Of a stretch of 64,000 nt of DNA, positions 12,701-23,510 are shown piece by piece. Each line of letters begins with the position of its first letter. Within the stretch, counting starts at the first letter, position 1. The notes beneath the pieces are model-generated. The model searched no databases, was not told the origin of the DNA, and saw only the letters and a program-made list of their open reading frames with translations. Position numbers and translations under genes: made by a program. Origin of the DNA: Strongylocentrotus purpuratus (taxonomy: Eukaryota; Echinodermata; Echinoidea; Camarodonta; Strongylocentrotidae); assembly GCF_000002235.5 (NCBI RefSeq), contig NW_022145613.1, positions 2,130,001 through 2,194,000 on the forward strand, read 5' to 3'.

Positions 12701-13878
12701 ACATGGAGTATGGAGACCCTACTTCAATTTATTGTCTTCGAACGAGTATGGTGATTTAAATGCAATTTTCTTATCTTTTTTTTTTTTTAAATTAATTAAT
12801 TAATTTTTTATTTATTTATTATTTATTTATTTTTTATGTATTTATTATTACTATTTTTTTATATATTTTTTATTTATTTATTTATTTATTTATTTATTTT
12901 ATTTTATTTATTTATTTTTTTTTTTTTGGGGGGGGGGGTCATCTTTGTTATCTTGATATCTTTGGGTCTGGACCATTCACAGAACATTGTATATACAAAC
13001 CCTAAACTGCTAAACAATCAATTACATTTTTTGATAGTCCATATATACGTAACGAATGTTGAGCTATTATTCGTCACATTAAAAATAATTCATTAAAATC
13101 CTTTAAAAAAAAACATAGAAAAGGTTACGAACAGAAAACATTCATCTTTTTCTTCCGCATACCATAGGAACCTGAAACTGAGATTAGCTTCCACAACTGA
13201 ATCAGTAACTAGGCCAACTGAAGTAAATAATTATATTCTCTAAATAAGTCCCAGAATTCAAGATAACCGCATCATCCTGCGTGTTAAGCGCATTTAAGTT
13301 GGAATTACGGGTAGATAATATTAGTATCGATTCTTGTCGGTCGCGGACAGTGGCGTCGATTTGAAGCCCGCGGTGACCAGTATGGGTATACATGTACACT
13401 GCAGATATAAAATGCACTTTCAGTAGATAAGGATCGTGGCAAAGAATAAACGCTAGTAATAAAAATTGCAAATACAGGAACAAAATGAGAAGAACTTGAT
13501 CCAAGTTCAGTAAGAGAAAAATCCTTTATCATTTTATCATGCATGGCTTGTAGAAATGTGACATTTTGTGCAAATGCGCAACTCTGTGATAGATTATGAC
13601 GCTCTGTGACATACCATGTTAACTATCAAAATTGACATAATTATACAAATAAATGTCTTAGTATTATTCTCATCTCTTGACGATAATGCCATCCAGCTGT
13701 CAAAAATCCATCATTTTCATGACGTGGGTTTGAGGATAATCCTTTCTTTACATTACATTGCATATCTCGAATTGCCGAGTGAACAGCTGTAAAGAAACCC
13801 AAAACAATTGATCAAGTATCAAGAGCGATAGATATAAGAAGCATATGTTTCTTAAAAGTATCCTTCTTAACATACCTC
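9726..13878. other. Intergenic, no gene seen
   Basis: AT-rich sequence. It contains pyrimidine-rich DNA at 11090-11430 that yields Ser/Leu/Phe-rich false frames, a short (TAAAC)n-like run near 12135, and the TTTA repeat at 12770-12937. The CAP gene promoter presumably lies in the last few hundred bases, but no TATA box is clear. Confidence 0.6.
12770..12937. repeat. T-rich (TTTA)n simple repeat ending in poly-G
   Basis: Long runs of TTTA/TTTAT with pure T tracts, closing with about 10 G. It has no coding value. Confidence 0.9.
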
Positions 13879-16800
13879 ATGATGGTTTCTGCATGGTGTC
13901 TCGCTTTTTTGGCCATAGTTTCCTCGGTCCAGGCCAGTCCGTTGACCGAAGCCTTGAAGCCGGTGGATGCGCCTCCACTCGGCCCTATGTTCCGAGGCAA
14001 ACTGACAGGATCTTCCTTAGATAGTCCCAAGAGGGGCGTCACTATTTCGGGACTTACCGATGTAGAGAAAGAGAGCATCGTCTCCAGACATAACAGCTAC
14101 AGAGGTGATGTAAGCCCTTCCGCTTCCAACATGGTCCCGCTGGTAAGATCTGAGTTTTCCTTAATTTTAAAAAGTTATTTATTCCATGTAAAGCGCTTAT
14201 AATTATTAATATAGTTATTATGTTTATGCTTAAATTGTTATTTTATTTATACTTTAAGTTTATTTTTAGAAGTCATTCATTTCAGGCAAAGCGCCTAGAA
14301 ACGATAAGTATGTTAAGCGCTATATAAATATGAATTACTGTCATTGTTATCTTTAAAAAGAAATCTTCTCAAAGGAGGAGGGGGCAGAGAAATACATCGA
14401 GATGCTGGTGCAGAGATAATATAGAAACAATAGAAAACGATAAAGATACACAATCTAAAATGGGTTGGAAAGACAATTAAGTTGTCGTATTGCGGTCAGT
14501 ATTCAAACTTTGGTGGTCAGTTAAAGGTGTTTGGTTATCACATCATTTCTTACTTTGTTAAATGATCCCTCGGATGTGCGACATGGTTATTGATTTCTGT
14601 TTCACTTCTCCTTCCTGTCCTCTAAAAATTGACGGTTAGTATGATTATATGTGAATGTAACATTAAGAAACAGAGGAAAATTCTTTTTCTTACGTTAATA
14701 ATAACACATTATACAAACCGTTTCTGTTTACTAACCATCCAATATCAATGTTAACTGTAGATTCAATGATAAAGAACTCGGGGAACCGTCAAGACGGGAA
14801 AAAATCCAAATATCGAAGTTGACCTAGCGCGGATAGCCGTTTCCCGCGGATCTGATGCACTGTGACCTGCTTTCAAATATTGATTAGCACTGCGTTTTTC
14901 CTTAAAAATCGACCTCCTTTAAAAGAGCTATATATATGCCTACACAGCAAATCCAAAATCTAGCTGCCCCACTGATTTTCGAAATAGGTTACAGATATCT
15001 TCAACTGTTTTTGTCTTCTTGTAACTATTGCTACAACATGTATTCTTCGCTAGATTGATATTTAATGAACAATGGCTAACACATTAAATCGATTTTTTTT
15101 TTTGGTCGCATCGATAGTACAATTAACCTGGTTTCTTCAAACATTTTGGTGCAACATTCTAAACGATTACGTCCATGTGATTACCTTTTAAATATTACCA
15201 AACAAAGTCCACTCGGAAGTAGAGAGGCCTATGATAATCTACACCCCCTATATACATGTAGACTAGTATTTTGTCCTAGATTAAAATGATAATTAAAAAT
15301 CGTTTGGATCGTTTTAAGGTAGTGAGAGCATTCCTACTATAATAAAAGCCACACTAAATAAAGTGTAAACGAAGCATGAGGCCTCCGTGCAGTGGCAGAT
15401 CCAGGGGGGGGGCGGCCCCCCTCCCCGACTGAGCGAATTATCGGCCGGCTGTTTCGCCGCTAAAAAAATTCTCACGAATTGGGCCCCCTCCTCTGCCGCC
15501 GGCTGGATCCGCCCCTGCCTCCATGCTCTGCGCCCTCAGTTAGGACTTAGGAGCGAAGCTGATTAAGATCCCGTAAGACCCTAGGCCAACAGGACCCAAG
15601 TTTTGGGTTTGCAGGTCCTTGAGGTCTATTTTTGGGAAGTTCACAAGACCGTTGTATACCTCACTGATTCCAACTTTCCAACCATGCTTATCTTCACAGG
15701 AATGGAACGATGAGCTGGCTCAGATGGCTCAGTCTTGGGCTGATCAATGTACCTTCAGTCATAACTCAGCCGATGATCGTGAGACTAATGATTGGTGGTG
15801 GGTCGGGCAGAATCTAGCCTATGGTTATGGCTATTCTATGAACGACTACATGGATCTGTGGAACGATGAGAAGGTCGATTATGACTTCAACTCCAACTCT
15901 TGCGCATCTGGCGCTATATGTGGACACTACACGCAGGTATGTACTTGACACGGGGCACTATTAAGTACTTGGGGGGGGGGGGGGGTTGTAAGGGGGGGGG
16001 GGGGTAGATCATTTATTTCCTTCGTCATAAGAATTCTGGTTAGGGAAATGAACGGGGAAGGGAATGGGCTTTGAGTACCAATATCCTCTTAAGCTGAAGC
16101 ATAAATCTAAAATCTAATATATGGATTTAAAGGCTTTATAACCATGTCCACTTTTGATAAACAATTGTGTTGACTCTTCTTTGCTAATAAATATAAGAGA
16201 AATTAATGAGCTACGTTTCTTTTTAATGTTTGTTCTAGCTTTTCTGTTATTCCTTGTCTCTGTGGATTTTTTTAACTGATATTAATTTTGTTAACAATAA
16301 ATCTGAATAGAAAGACAAGAGAAGGTCGCCACTGTGCGACACCCGTTTAAAAAAACGCCCGCTATTATATTTAGCGTTGCTACATTGTTGGATCATCTCC
16401 TTTTTATTTACGGTTTAATATGTTATAATAGGCTATGGTGGCTGTTATCATTTTTTTAAAGCATTTGTCTTCTGAGATTTCATGATAATTTTGAAATCTA
16501 TACTGATGACTTTGTACAGAGGAACAATTTGAATTGGCATCGACAATAATTGTACAGGTGACTGTTATACACGTACACACATGTATATCAAGTTAGTCGG
16601 ACATAATTAATATGTAGTGTTGCTCTATAGTTTTCATAAGAGAACAATGATAATCTTCACATTTCTGATAGGCCTAAATAAGAAAGTATTATACAATATC
16701 CGGAGCACTTTCTTAAAAAGTATAAGTTTAATATATTACAAAAAACCATGACCATAAACACTGCCGAAATCGCTTTTAATGGGTGTGTACATCAGCTAAC

Positions 16801-18283
16801 TATAAAGATACCAATTAAGGACAGCATTTAAATAAAGCACTGGTATCCAAATAAATAAAGTTAAAATATTCAATATGACCGTTATTATCCTTTTGCAATT
16901 CGCCATCTCACGTTTTTATCTATGTAAATTAAATACCTTTGTTGCGCAATGATCCGATAATCTACTTCTATATTGTTTGCATATTATTAAGTGTATCTTT
17001 CTTTTGTTTGGAAACAGGCTGTGTGGGCTGAGAGCACTGATATTGGATGTGGATGGGCTACATGTGATTACAGATCGGGGTGGAGGGTGTATCCCTTTGA
17101 TTATCTCGTCTGTAACTACGGCCCTGGGTAGGTTATCTGCATCTTTATCAATATAAAACTATCATATTTTAGTTATCAATTGTTTTCTAGAGTTCCATAT
17201 TCCATTTCGTCTGTATTTCACAAACCATGATTATAAAACATCGTATAAATATAGAATATGAAATAATCTGATGCTATTGGTAAGATATAGATGATTATAA
17301 TATACGATGTATACTTAATATACCAATATAATGAACATTCAATATAATTTGTATTCTAAATCCCTGATAGGAATACAGAAATCCAAGTATTTGAAAGTGG
17401 GGGGGGGGGGGGGGATATAGTATATTTACAAACCAACACAAATTTAACACAAAAATGCTTCCTTTAACGGTCCCCAGTTGGGAAACCCTTGCCTGTGGAT
17501 CTACTCAACCGGTGGAGGGGGCTATTTACTTTCTCATCCCTGAATATTGACTGAAATGTCTCTCTTTAAAACTTTATTTCAATGCCTTTGAATTATCCAT
17601 TGGAAGTATTAAATCCAAAGACCGGGGTAATAGTTATAATCTGTAAGCGCGTAGAGACATTGTAGATTATATTAAGTGCTATATAAAAACGGAATATCAT
17701 TATTATTATATGTTACACTATACCTTAAAATATACAAAGAGGATTATCTAGTTTTATAAGATGATGACGTGGATCCTAATCATATGATTGGTTGAAAGCG
17801 TACACGTGACCAGGCATTTATTTCGCCTAACGCGTAATTACTAATGACCGGTCATTAGTAAAATCATGTTTTAAAACATAATTTTATTAAACATATAAAA
17901 CATAATCTTGTAAAATAAATAATACACATCATTTTGTTCGGGCAGTAGTAAAATTACCCTCACTCGGTACCTTCAAAACACTCCAAACACTCTCGGCTAT
18001 CGCCTCGGACGTGTTAAACTGTTTCAAATGTACCTTGTGTGGGTAATTCTTACTAATGCCCTCACTGCTGTGTATTATTTGTATAATATGTAATTATATA
18101 CAGTTATAAAACAGGTGAGAATGAATAGATGGCCTCACATAATTAACAAGCTTTTGCCATTCACTTTCTTTGTCGTCTTCCAGGGGTAACTTTAATGGCA
18201 ATTCTCCATATACATCGGGCAGTTCTTGTAGCCGTTGCCCTAGTGGATATGTTGCAGGATGTGACGGTAATCTGTGTCAATAG
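13879..18283 (+). CDS. Secreted CAP-superfamily (CRISP/SCP-like) protein, four exons
   Basis: Exons 13879..14142, 15700..15936, 17018..17127 and 18184..18283 join with GT-AG junctions in consistent phases (0, 0, 2) into 236 residues. Residues 1-20 form a signal peptide (MMVSAWCLAFLAIVSSVQAS). The CAP domain runs from about 62 to 206: RHNSYR (His71), the CAP motif CGHYTQAVW (His164, Glu172), and CAP2 YLVCNYGPGGN at 196-206. The usual GENL is GQNLA (Gln125), so one of the four acidic/His cavity positions is Gln. A Cys-rich tail (GSSCSRCPSGY...GNLCQ) ends the protein, as in many invertebrate SCP-like proteins without a CRISP ion-channel domain. Extracellular; proteins of this family act in venom, reproduction and defence, and the role here is unknown. 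An alternative donor at 18266 would shorten the C-terminus by splicing to the exon at 19093. Confidence 0.93.
14285..14350 (+). repeat. LINE/SINE 3' tail fragment in CAP intron 1
   Basis: AAGCGCCTAGAAACG, then AAGCGCTATATAAATAT and a short ATT-like run: the same bipartite GCGC tail as at 17640, 25893, 27055 and 29870. Confidence 0.6.
15390..15517. mobile_element. 128-bp hAT-type MITE with 8-bp target duplication
   Basis: The left end CAGTGGCAGATCCAG is matched by an inverted right end CTGGATCCGCCCCTG. It is flanked by CCTCCGTG (15382-15389) and CCTCCATG (15518-15525), an 8-bp duplication with one mismatch, as expected for hAT. The G/C-rich interior has no coding capacity. It lies in CAP intron 1, about 180 bp before exon 2. 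Confidence 0.8.
17635..17712 (+). repeat. LINE/SINE 3' tail fragment in CAP intron 3
   Basis: GTAAGCGCGTAGAGACAT, then AAGTGCTATATAAAAACGG and (ATT)n. Same tail family as 14285. Confidence 0.6.
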
Positions 18284-18508
18284 AGCAAGTTGAATCGGTA
18301 ATCCTATTTCATTGATATTATTTTCTATTTTATTAACACCCTCTTAGACTCGAGTCATTTGGATTTTGGCCTTCATGCATGTCAATGGAATTCGATGAAT
18401 GGCTGTGTTGCGTAATTGCTAATGTCATAATAATATATTTCGATACTGAAATTAAGAATCATTATAAATGCTGTCGAATCACCACCATCATATACATTTT
18501 TAGTAAAC

Positions 18509-18974
18509 ATGGGGAGTGTTTCACAAAGACTATGGCCAGAATTCACAAAGGAGGTTTGTCGACAAACCGAGGTTTATGTACGTCATAATGACGCGTTTTG
18601 ACGCGTTTTTTTACAAACCTAGTTTGTAAAATACAAAAGTAGGTGTGTCGAAACAAAAGGAGGTTTGTCGACAAACCTCCTTTGTGAATTCGGGCCGAAA
18701 AGATCGACTCAAAGTTTGGGCTTAACTATGGCAGGCCGTTCATGCCACTAATTCCTCTAATCATTCCTGGCATTGGTTTCTCAAGGGACTTACAAATCAT
18801 GGTCACAAATCTACAGAATTTTCATTATTTGATAGTTCATAGTTGAATGACAATATGTTTTCTAAAGATCATAATTTAAGAGACCAATGGTGAGAGCAAC
18901 CAGTGGTATGGATGGCCTGCCATATTTAAGTCCAACTTAAAGTCGATCTTAGTCTTTGTGAAACACTCCCATGG
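18509..18974. mobile_element. MITE with long terminal inverted repeats, interrupted by a second MITE
   Basis: The left end GGGAGTGTTTCACAAAGACT and its inverted copy at 18951-18971 mark the ends. The inverted match resumes inside (AAGATCGACT...TATGGCAGGCC) after the inner element at 18534-18696 is skipped, so the original inverted repeats were about 70-80 bp and the inner element landed in the left one. It lies between CAP exon 4 and the 3' untranslated exon. Confidence 0.75.
18534..18696. mobile_element. Palindromic MITE nested in the element above
   Basis: Arms start GAATTCACAAAGGAGGTTTG followed by TCGACAAACC, and the right arm is the inverse, bounded by GGCC-like ends. The interior is about 90 bp and includes GACGCGTTTTGACGCGTTTT. 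Noncoding. Confidence 0.8.
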
Positions 18975-19092
18975 TCGAACAGTAGCCTATAGATTGTATT
19001 CTTGAGGAAATCCTTAAAACAATATATCGCTCTAATCTGTATTACATACTGTTTATGCAATTATCTTTCTAATGTCACCCTTTCTCTTTCAG

Positions 19093-19295
19093 CGAACTAA
19101 CTACCATACTGAGTACATGTTCCCGATGATCAACATCGACATGAGAAGAATGTCCACCACCAAGAAAGCACTTCAAACTCAAAATGGCGTCGGTTACCAT
19201 AATTCATAAAGTCGTGTGATACACCTTCTATGACACAAATTAATTGTATAATAATACGCATTCATTTAATAATAAAAATAGATTTATGCTACGCA
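19093..19295 (+). other. Probable 3' untranslated exon of the CAP gene with poly(A) signal
   Basis: The acceptor TTTCTCTTTCAG precedes 19093. A donor after the stop codon (AATCG|GTAATC at about 18297) could splice to it; the alternative donor GACG|GTAATC inside exon 4 would instead end the protein Asp-Ala-Asn. AATAAA lies at 19271-19276. Confidence 0.5.
19271..19276 (+). terminator. Poly(A) signal, CAP gene
   Basis: Canonical AATAAA about 180 nt into the proposed last exon. Confidence 0.5.
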
Positions 19296-19431
19296 ACCAT
19301 TGTTTTCTTATTTCCTTGAGTTTCATTTTGAACATACAGTCAAACAAAATAAATAAATGAATATAATATTTGGAGTGAGGGTTCCAGTATCATTAAAACA
19401 TCAAGCATGAGGGGAATGAGAGTAACTTGGG

Positions 19432-19435
<4 letters not shown>

Positions 19436-19470
<35 letters not shown>

Positions 19471-19474
19471 GAGG

Positions 19475-19532
<58 letters not shown>

Positions 19533-19534
19533 TT

Positions 19535-19566
<32 letters not shown>

Positions 19567-19715
19567 AAGACTGAGCTTAAAGCCCAACTGCACTACTTAT
19601 AGCTACTTGTGCCCTCTATATTGCTTAAAATGCCTAATGAGTCCTGATACTATAGTCAGACAAGTAGACAGAGTATGGCAATAAGGTTGGAAAGAAAGTT
19701 TAAATCAGCAAAATC

Positions 19716-19779
<64 letters not shown>

Positions 19780-19782
19780 AAG
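19436..19782. repeat. (GA)n and (TA)n microsatellites around MITE fragments
   Basis: (GA)n at 19436-19566 and 19737-19775, (TA)n at 19719-19737, and a further GA run at 19840-19873. Glu/Arg- or Ser/Leu-rich frames here are repeat artefacts. Confidence 0.9.
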
Positions 19783-19826
19783 CCCAACTGCACTACTTAT
19801 AGCTACTTGCGCCCGCTATATAGCTA
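19575..19826 (+). mobile_element. Two truncated copies of the CTTAAAGCCC MITE family
   Basis: CTTAAAGCCCAACTGCACTA and TTATAGCTACTTG occur at 19575 and again at 19776, each next to a GA tract. They match the 5' ends of the fuller copies at 27813, 36965 (reversed) and 49741. The second copy is only about 50 bp. Confidence 0.7.
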
Positions 19827-19837
19827 AATCATATAAT

Positions 19838-19872
<35 letters not shown>

Positions 19873-19873
19873 G

Positions 19874-20955
19874 TTCTTTCCAAGACTTCTATATTTACCC
19901 TTCTACCTTTTTCCTTTCTGTTCACCATCATGTTATGCTTTTAAATAATGCTTCACAGCACTGTTGTGATCTCGTATGGTAACCAAACAGAAAATTCCAC
20001 GAAAATATCCATAATCTATTACATTTTTAAGCAAGTCAATATCACTCAGATGATATTGTGTTTTCTTTGAGATAATTTCCTTCTTTGACTTATATTTCAA
20101 TTCTATATATAGGTCAAACAATGTTTTATTATAGACGTGGGAGGAGTATTTGGCTCGGCTGTTACTGGACTGGAAAATTGGAAAGAAAATTGTCTAATGA
20201 CGTCAGTAATGAAATTCAAAAACGAGTCAATTGCAATAGGTAGAATTGTTTCATCTTCTCGAAAAACTTCCCCGATGACCTGAATACGAAATGGGTTAAT
20301 ATATGGTTATAAAAAACAAGCAATTAAACAAACAATAGTAATCGATATTGCTGTAATTTAGCAGACGCCAAATCAAAAAGTCAACGTGTGGCCTGATTCC
20401 CTACCGTATATAACAAACATAACTTTCTGCATGGATAACGGCTAAAGACCATTCACACAATTACGAAATTGGCAATTTCATTTGTATTGAAATATCTTTT
20501 ATATATTCGATCTACTAATTAAAATATATTATCAGGGTATGTCTATTATTTCTGCGCAGAGAGCTATGAATGCCAACGTTAAGTGATAATTGCATTGGAC
20601 TATATATGTACGTGTTTCTACAGTCATAAGTCATTTCCGATCAGACGTCAGGAGTCAGGAGGAGATTCACTGAGAAAAGCATTCTCCCCTCTGGTCTTTC
20701 GATAAACACCACAGAAATAAAGCGTAAGGGAGGTGTGTTTTTTCCACCACATTTAAAAGAAAGGTATTTTAAAAATCATTTTCTTTTGTAGATCGATAGT
20801 GAATGTCTCGTATAAAAGTTATGACAATGAGCACTACATGTTCAACATTCAAAACACGAAATCTACTCTGATCTTGAATTTATTAGATTCACTCTGATTG
20901 TTTTTTTTTTACATTTGATGAATTTACCCTTTTCTATTCAATTCCGTTTGTGCAG
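19874..20955. other. Lectin upstream region
   Basis: No coding exon is seen. The lectin ATG lies directly after a strong acceptor (TTTGTGCAG|ATGG), so an untranslated first exon probably sits here. GTCAGGAGTCAGGAGGAG near 20645 is one candidate area, unproven. Confidence 0.4.
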
Positions 20956-21543
20956 ATGGCTTTCGCTCTTTACGCTCTGCTCATCAGTATCGTCTACCTT
21001 CATGCATCCAACGGCAAAGAGCTATGCGGGGGTAAGTTTTCTCGGTCAGTAATGGTCACTAAATTTTTCTTATAAAAGTAATTTTGTTCTAAGACGGATG
21101 AATTCAGGAATATTCTTTTTACACAGTCGTGGTGTGCCTATAAAGACAACACTTCAAAGTTTTGGTCCTCGCATACATGCACCTTTACACTGTGGTTATG
21201 ATGAAGAGATCATCCCCAACACCCCTGGCGTGTCCAGACCTTGCATGCCCCCACGACGGGTAAATATCTAATTAAGCTATACATTGCAAAGTTTAGCAAG
21301 GAAAAACACCTTTTCAAGATGGGTGTAGCGGAGGGGGTAATCGCCAGAAAAGGACTAATTTTAGTAAGAAAATAGGAAAGTATAGGAACATGATGACCAG
21401 AATTGAAGGTTTAAATATCGTAAGGGGACACCAGAGTAAAATTATATTACCCGGTTTGTTTTAGTTAATGTCTATTGTTGGAGATATTTCACAATTGTTT
21501 TTTTATTCTTAAAATAATTTTAGTCATTCTATTTTATAACGCG

Positions 21544-21600
<57 letters not shown>

Positions 21601-23284
21601 TCCTTTCTTCTCCCTAATCTAAGCTTGTGATTCAAACCACGTGGAACATAATGGATCCTGCTATCATTTCTCGACGAGGGCGGCCAACCACTCCTTCGCA
21701 GACTTCTCCTGTCAAGATCTCGGCTTTCACTTGGTTGCCATAGAAACTCCCGAAGAACAAGACTTTCTGGTGGCCAACCTCCTGAACCCCGACGTCAATC
21801 ATTGGATCGGGTTAACCACTGATGATAGAGGGAATAGAGTCTGGTCCGCAGATGCTTCAAATGTGACCTACACCAACTATGGACTGGACGAAGCTAAGTT
21901 TGTTGCTGATAACGATGGAGGACTTTGTTTCATGAACTGCTCATACTCATACCGTTACATCTGTGAAAGGAAGAGTGGTGAGTACTTATATCCGTTCGTA
22001 GTATTTTGACAGTACACAAATCAAGATAAGACGTGGTATATTTCTTTTCACATAATTATCACCAGTACCTTTTTTGTATTGATGTGAGGACTTCCAGGCA
22101 GACGATAAATGCTTGGCTCACCAGATTGAGAAGCAACGCAGAAAGATGAACAGAGTGCATTATGGCAAATGTTTATCTTTTGGTGTTTTTTTTAACTCAT
22201 AAAAAGATATAATCTTTCAATTTTGCAAGTCATCAAAATTGCTACCATTCCTTAATGATTTCAAATAATTCTCATGTCAATAAGGAAAGATTATTGGAGG
22301 CTAAAAAGAGCTTTAACAAAAATAAAGGTCTAGTGACATACGTACCGATTAAAGTTCACAGGCTATTTTCAAAAATATTTTCTGAATGAGTATTGTCGTC
22401 AAAAGACTGGCTGTGAGATACCTTCGTTTGTTATACATGTATCTCGTTTTGTTCTTAAAATTCCAGTGTGCCCGAACACAACATCAACAACGCCCTCTTC
22501 ATCCCCAACCAGTATGGTGTCAACAGCCACAACCACCGTGACCACTTTTACTGGAAAACGAGGTAAACAACATTGCTACTGTGTAACTGTCGTAATTCTG
22601 CTTGAAGTTCATATTTTCGGGAGTATACAAATGTACAATACTCTACGATTTGTTTGTGTGTGCATCATATTACGTTAACAACGTATATTCTCAACACTTT
22701 TGGAAGGCATGCACTCAGCTGGGTTGTGAAGAAATTTAACATTTATGAGTTAATGAGCTTACTCTTTAAAAGTATGTTGTTGTTATAGGTCTTTTGTAAC
22801 TTAGAAGGCCCGTTTAACATTTTGTAATGGGAAAAAAGAGCTGATCTATGTATATGCATATATACCAAGATTTGTCTTTAAATCTTTGATGATAAAAATG
22901 GAAAGTTCCAAGTGGCTTAACAAAAGTTTGAAGTAAAAGTCTCTAGTCTTCTGTTCTTTACTTTTACTTGACCGCATGCAAATGCAATAGACATAGACTC
23001 ACTATCACATTCCTTAAAATTATTTACTCCTAACAGCAAACATGGGATGCACAAACTTCAGACTTCTAGCCAGTGATTCGACGCTCATCGACGACCTCGT
23101 ACGCTCATCATATACCGTATCGTCAGTCATTGGATGTGCCCAACGATGCCTCGTTCACGTCACTTGCTCGGTTTTCACATTCATACGAACCGAGAGGGCG
23201 TGTTTACTGGGCCAAATGCACCACACATCACCAGCCTCCTCCTACAACGAACGCATTGGGGCTACAACTTATTTGATGGTTTGA
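20956..23284 (+). CDS. Secreted C-type lectin with Thr/Ser/Pro stalk and C-terminal PAN/apple-like domain
   Basis: Exons 20956..21031, 21624..21977, 22467..22562 and 23037..23284 have GT-AG junctions, all phase 1, and give 257 residues. Residues 1-20 are a signal peptide (ending HASNG). Residues 24-142 form a C-type lectin domain: CDSN...GSCYHF, a Cys-containing helix, NHWIGLTTDD (WIGL core), then GGLCFMNCSYSYRYICE at the end. The EPN/QPD and WND calcium and sugar ligands are absent, so a classical Ca-dependent sugar site is unlikely. Residues 144-175 (TTSTTPSSSPTS...) are a likely O-glycosylated stalk with its own exon. Residues 179-257 (CTNFRLL..., CAQRC, TCSVFTF, CLLGQ) have PAN/apple-like Cys spacing. 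All-phase-1 exons suit domain shuffling. It is likely an extracellular recognition protein; the ligand is unknown. Confidence 0.9.
21546..21602. repeat. (CT)n microsatellite at the lectin intron 1 acceptor
   Basis: About 25 CT units lie 20-75 nt before exon 2 and extend its polypyrimidine tract. Confidence 0.9.
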
Positions 23285-23354
23285 GTTAATCGTTCAAAAA
23301 TCACAGTGATCGGGAATAGGTCAAATCGTGTGCAGTGACCTTATTAAATGTAGT

Positions 23355-23510
23355 GTCGTCAACGTCGTCACCATCATCACTATCGTCGTACCATCTTTAT
23401 CCTCAATTCCTCATCATCATCTTTGTCATCATTACTACCATCACCATTATCATCATCCCCACCATCATCATGACTATTAGTATTATCCTCACTATCATCA
23501 TCATCTTCAT
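23355..23510. repeat. Imperfect (ATC)n microsatellite
   Basis: CATCATCA/CACCATTATCATC runs just past the lectin stop, possibly in its 3' untranslated region; ATTAAA at 23342 is a weak poly(A) candidate. Confidence 0.8.

Noticed and set aside
19393-19684. Open frames of Glu/Arg or Ser/Leu repeats
   Set aside because: Translation of (GA)n microsatellite on either strand.
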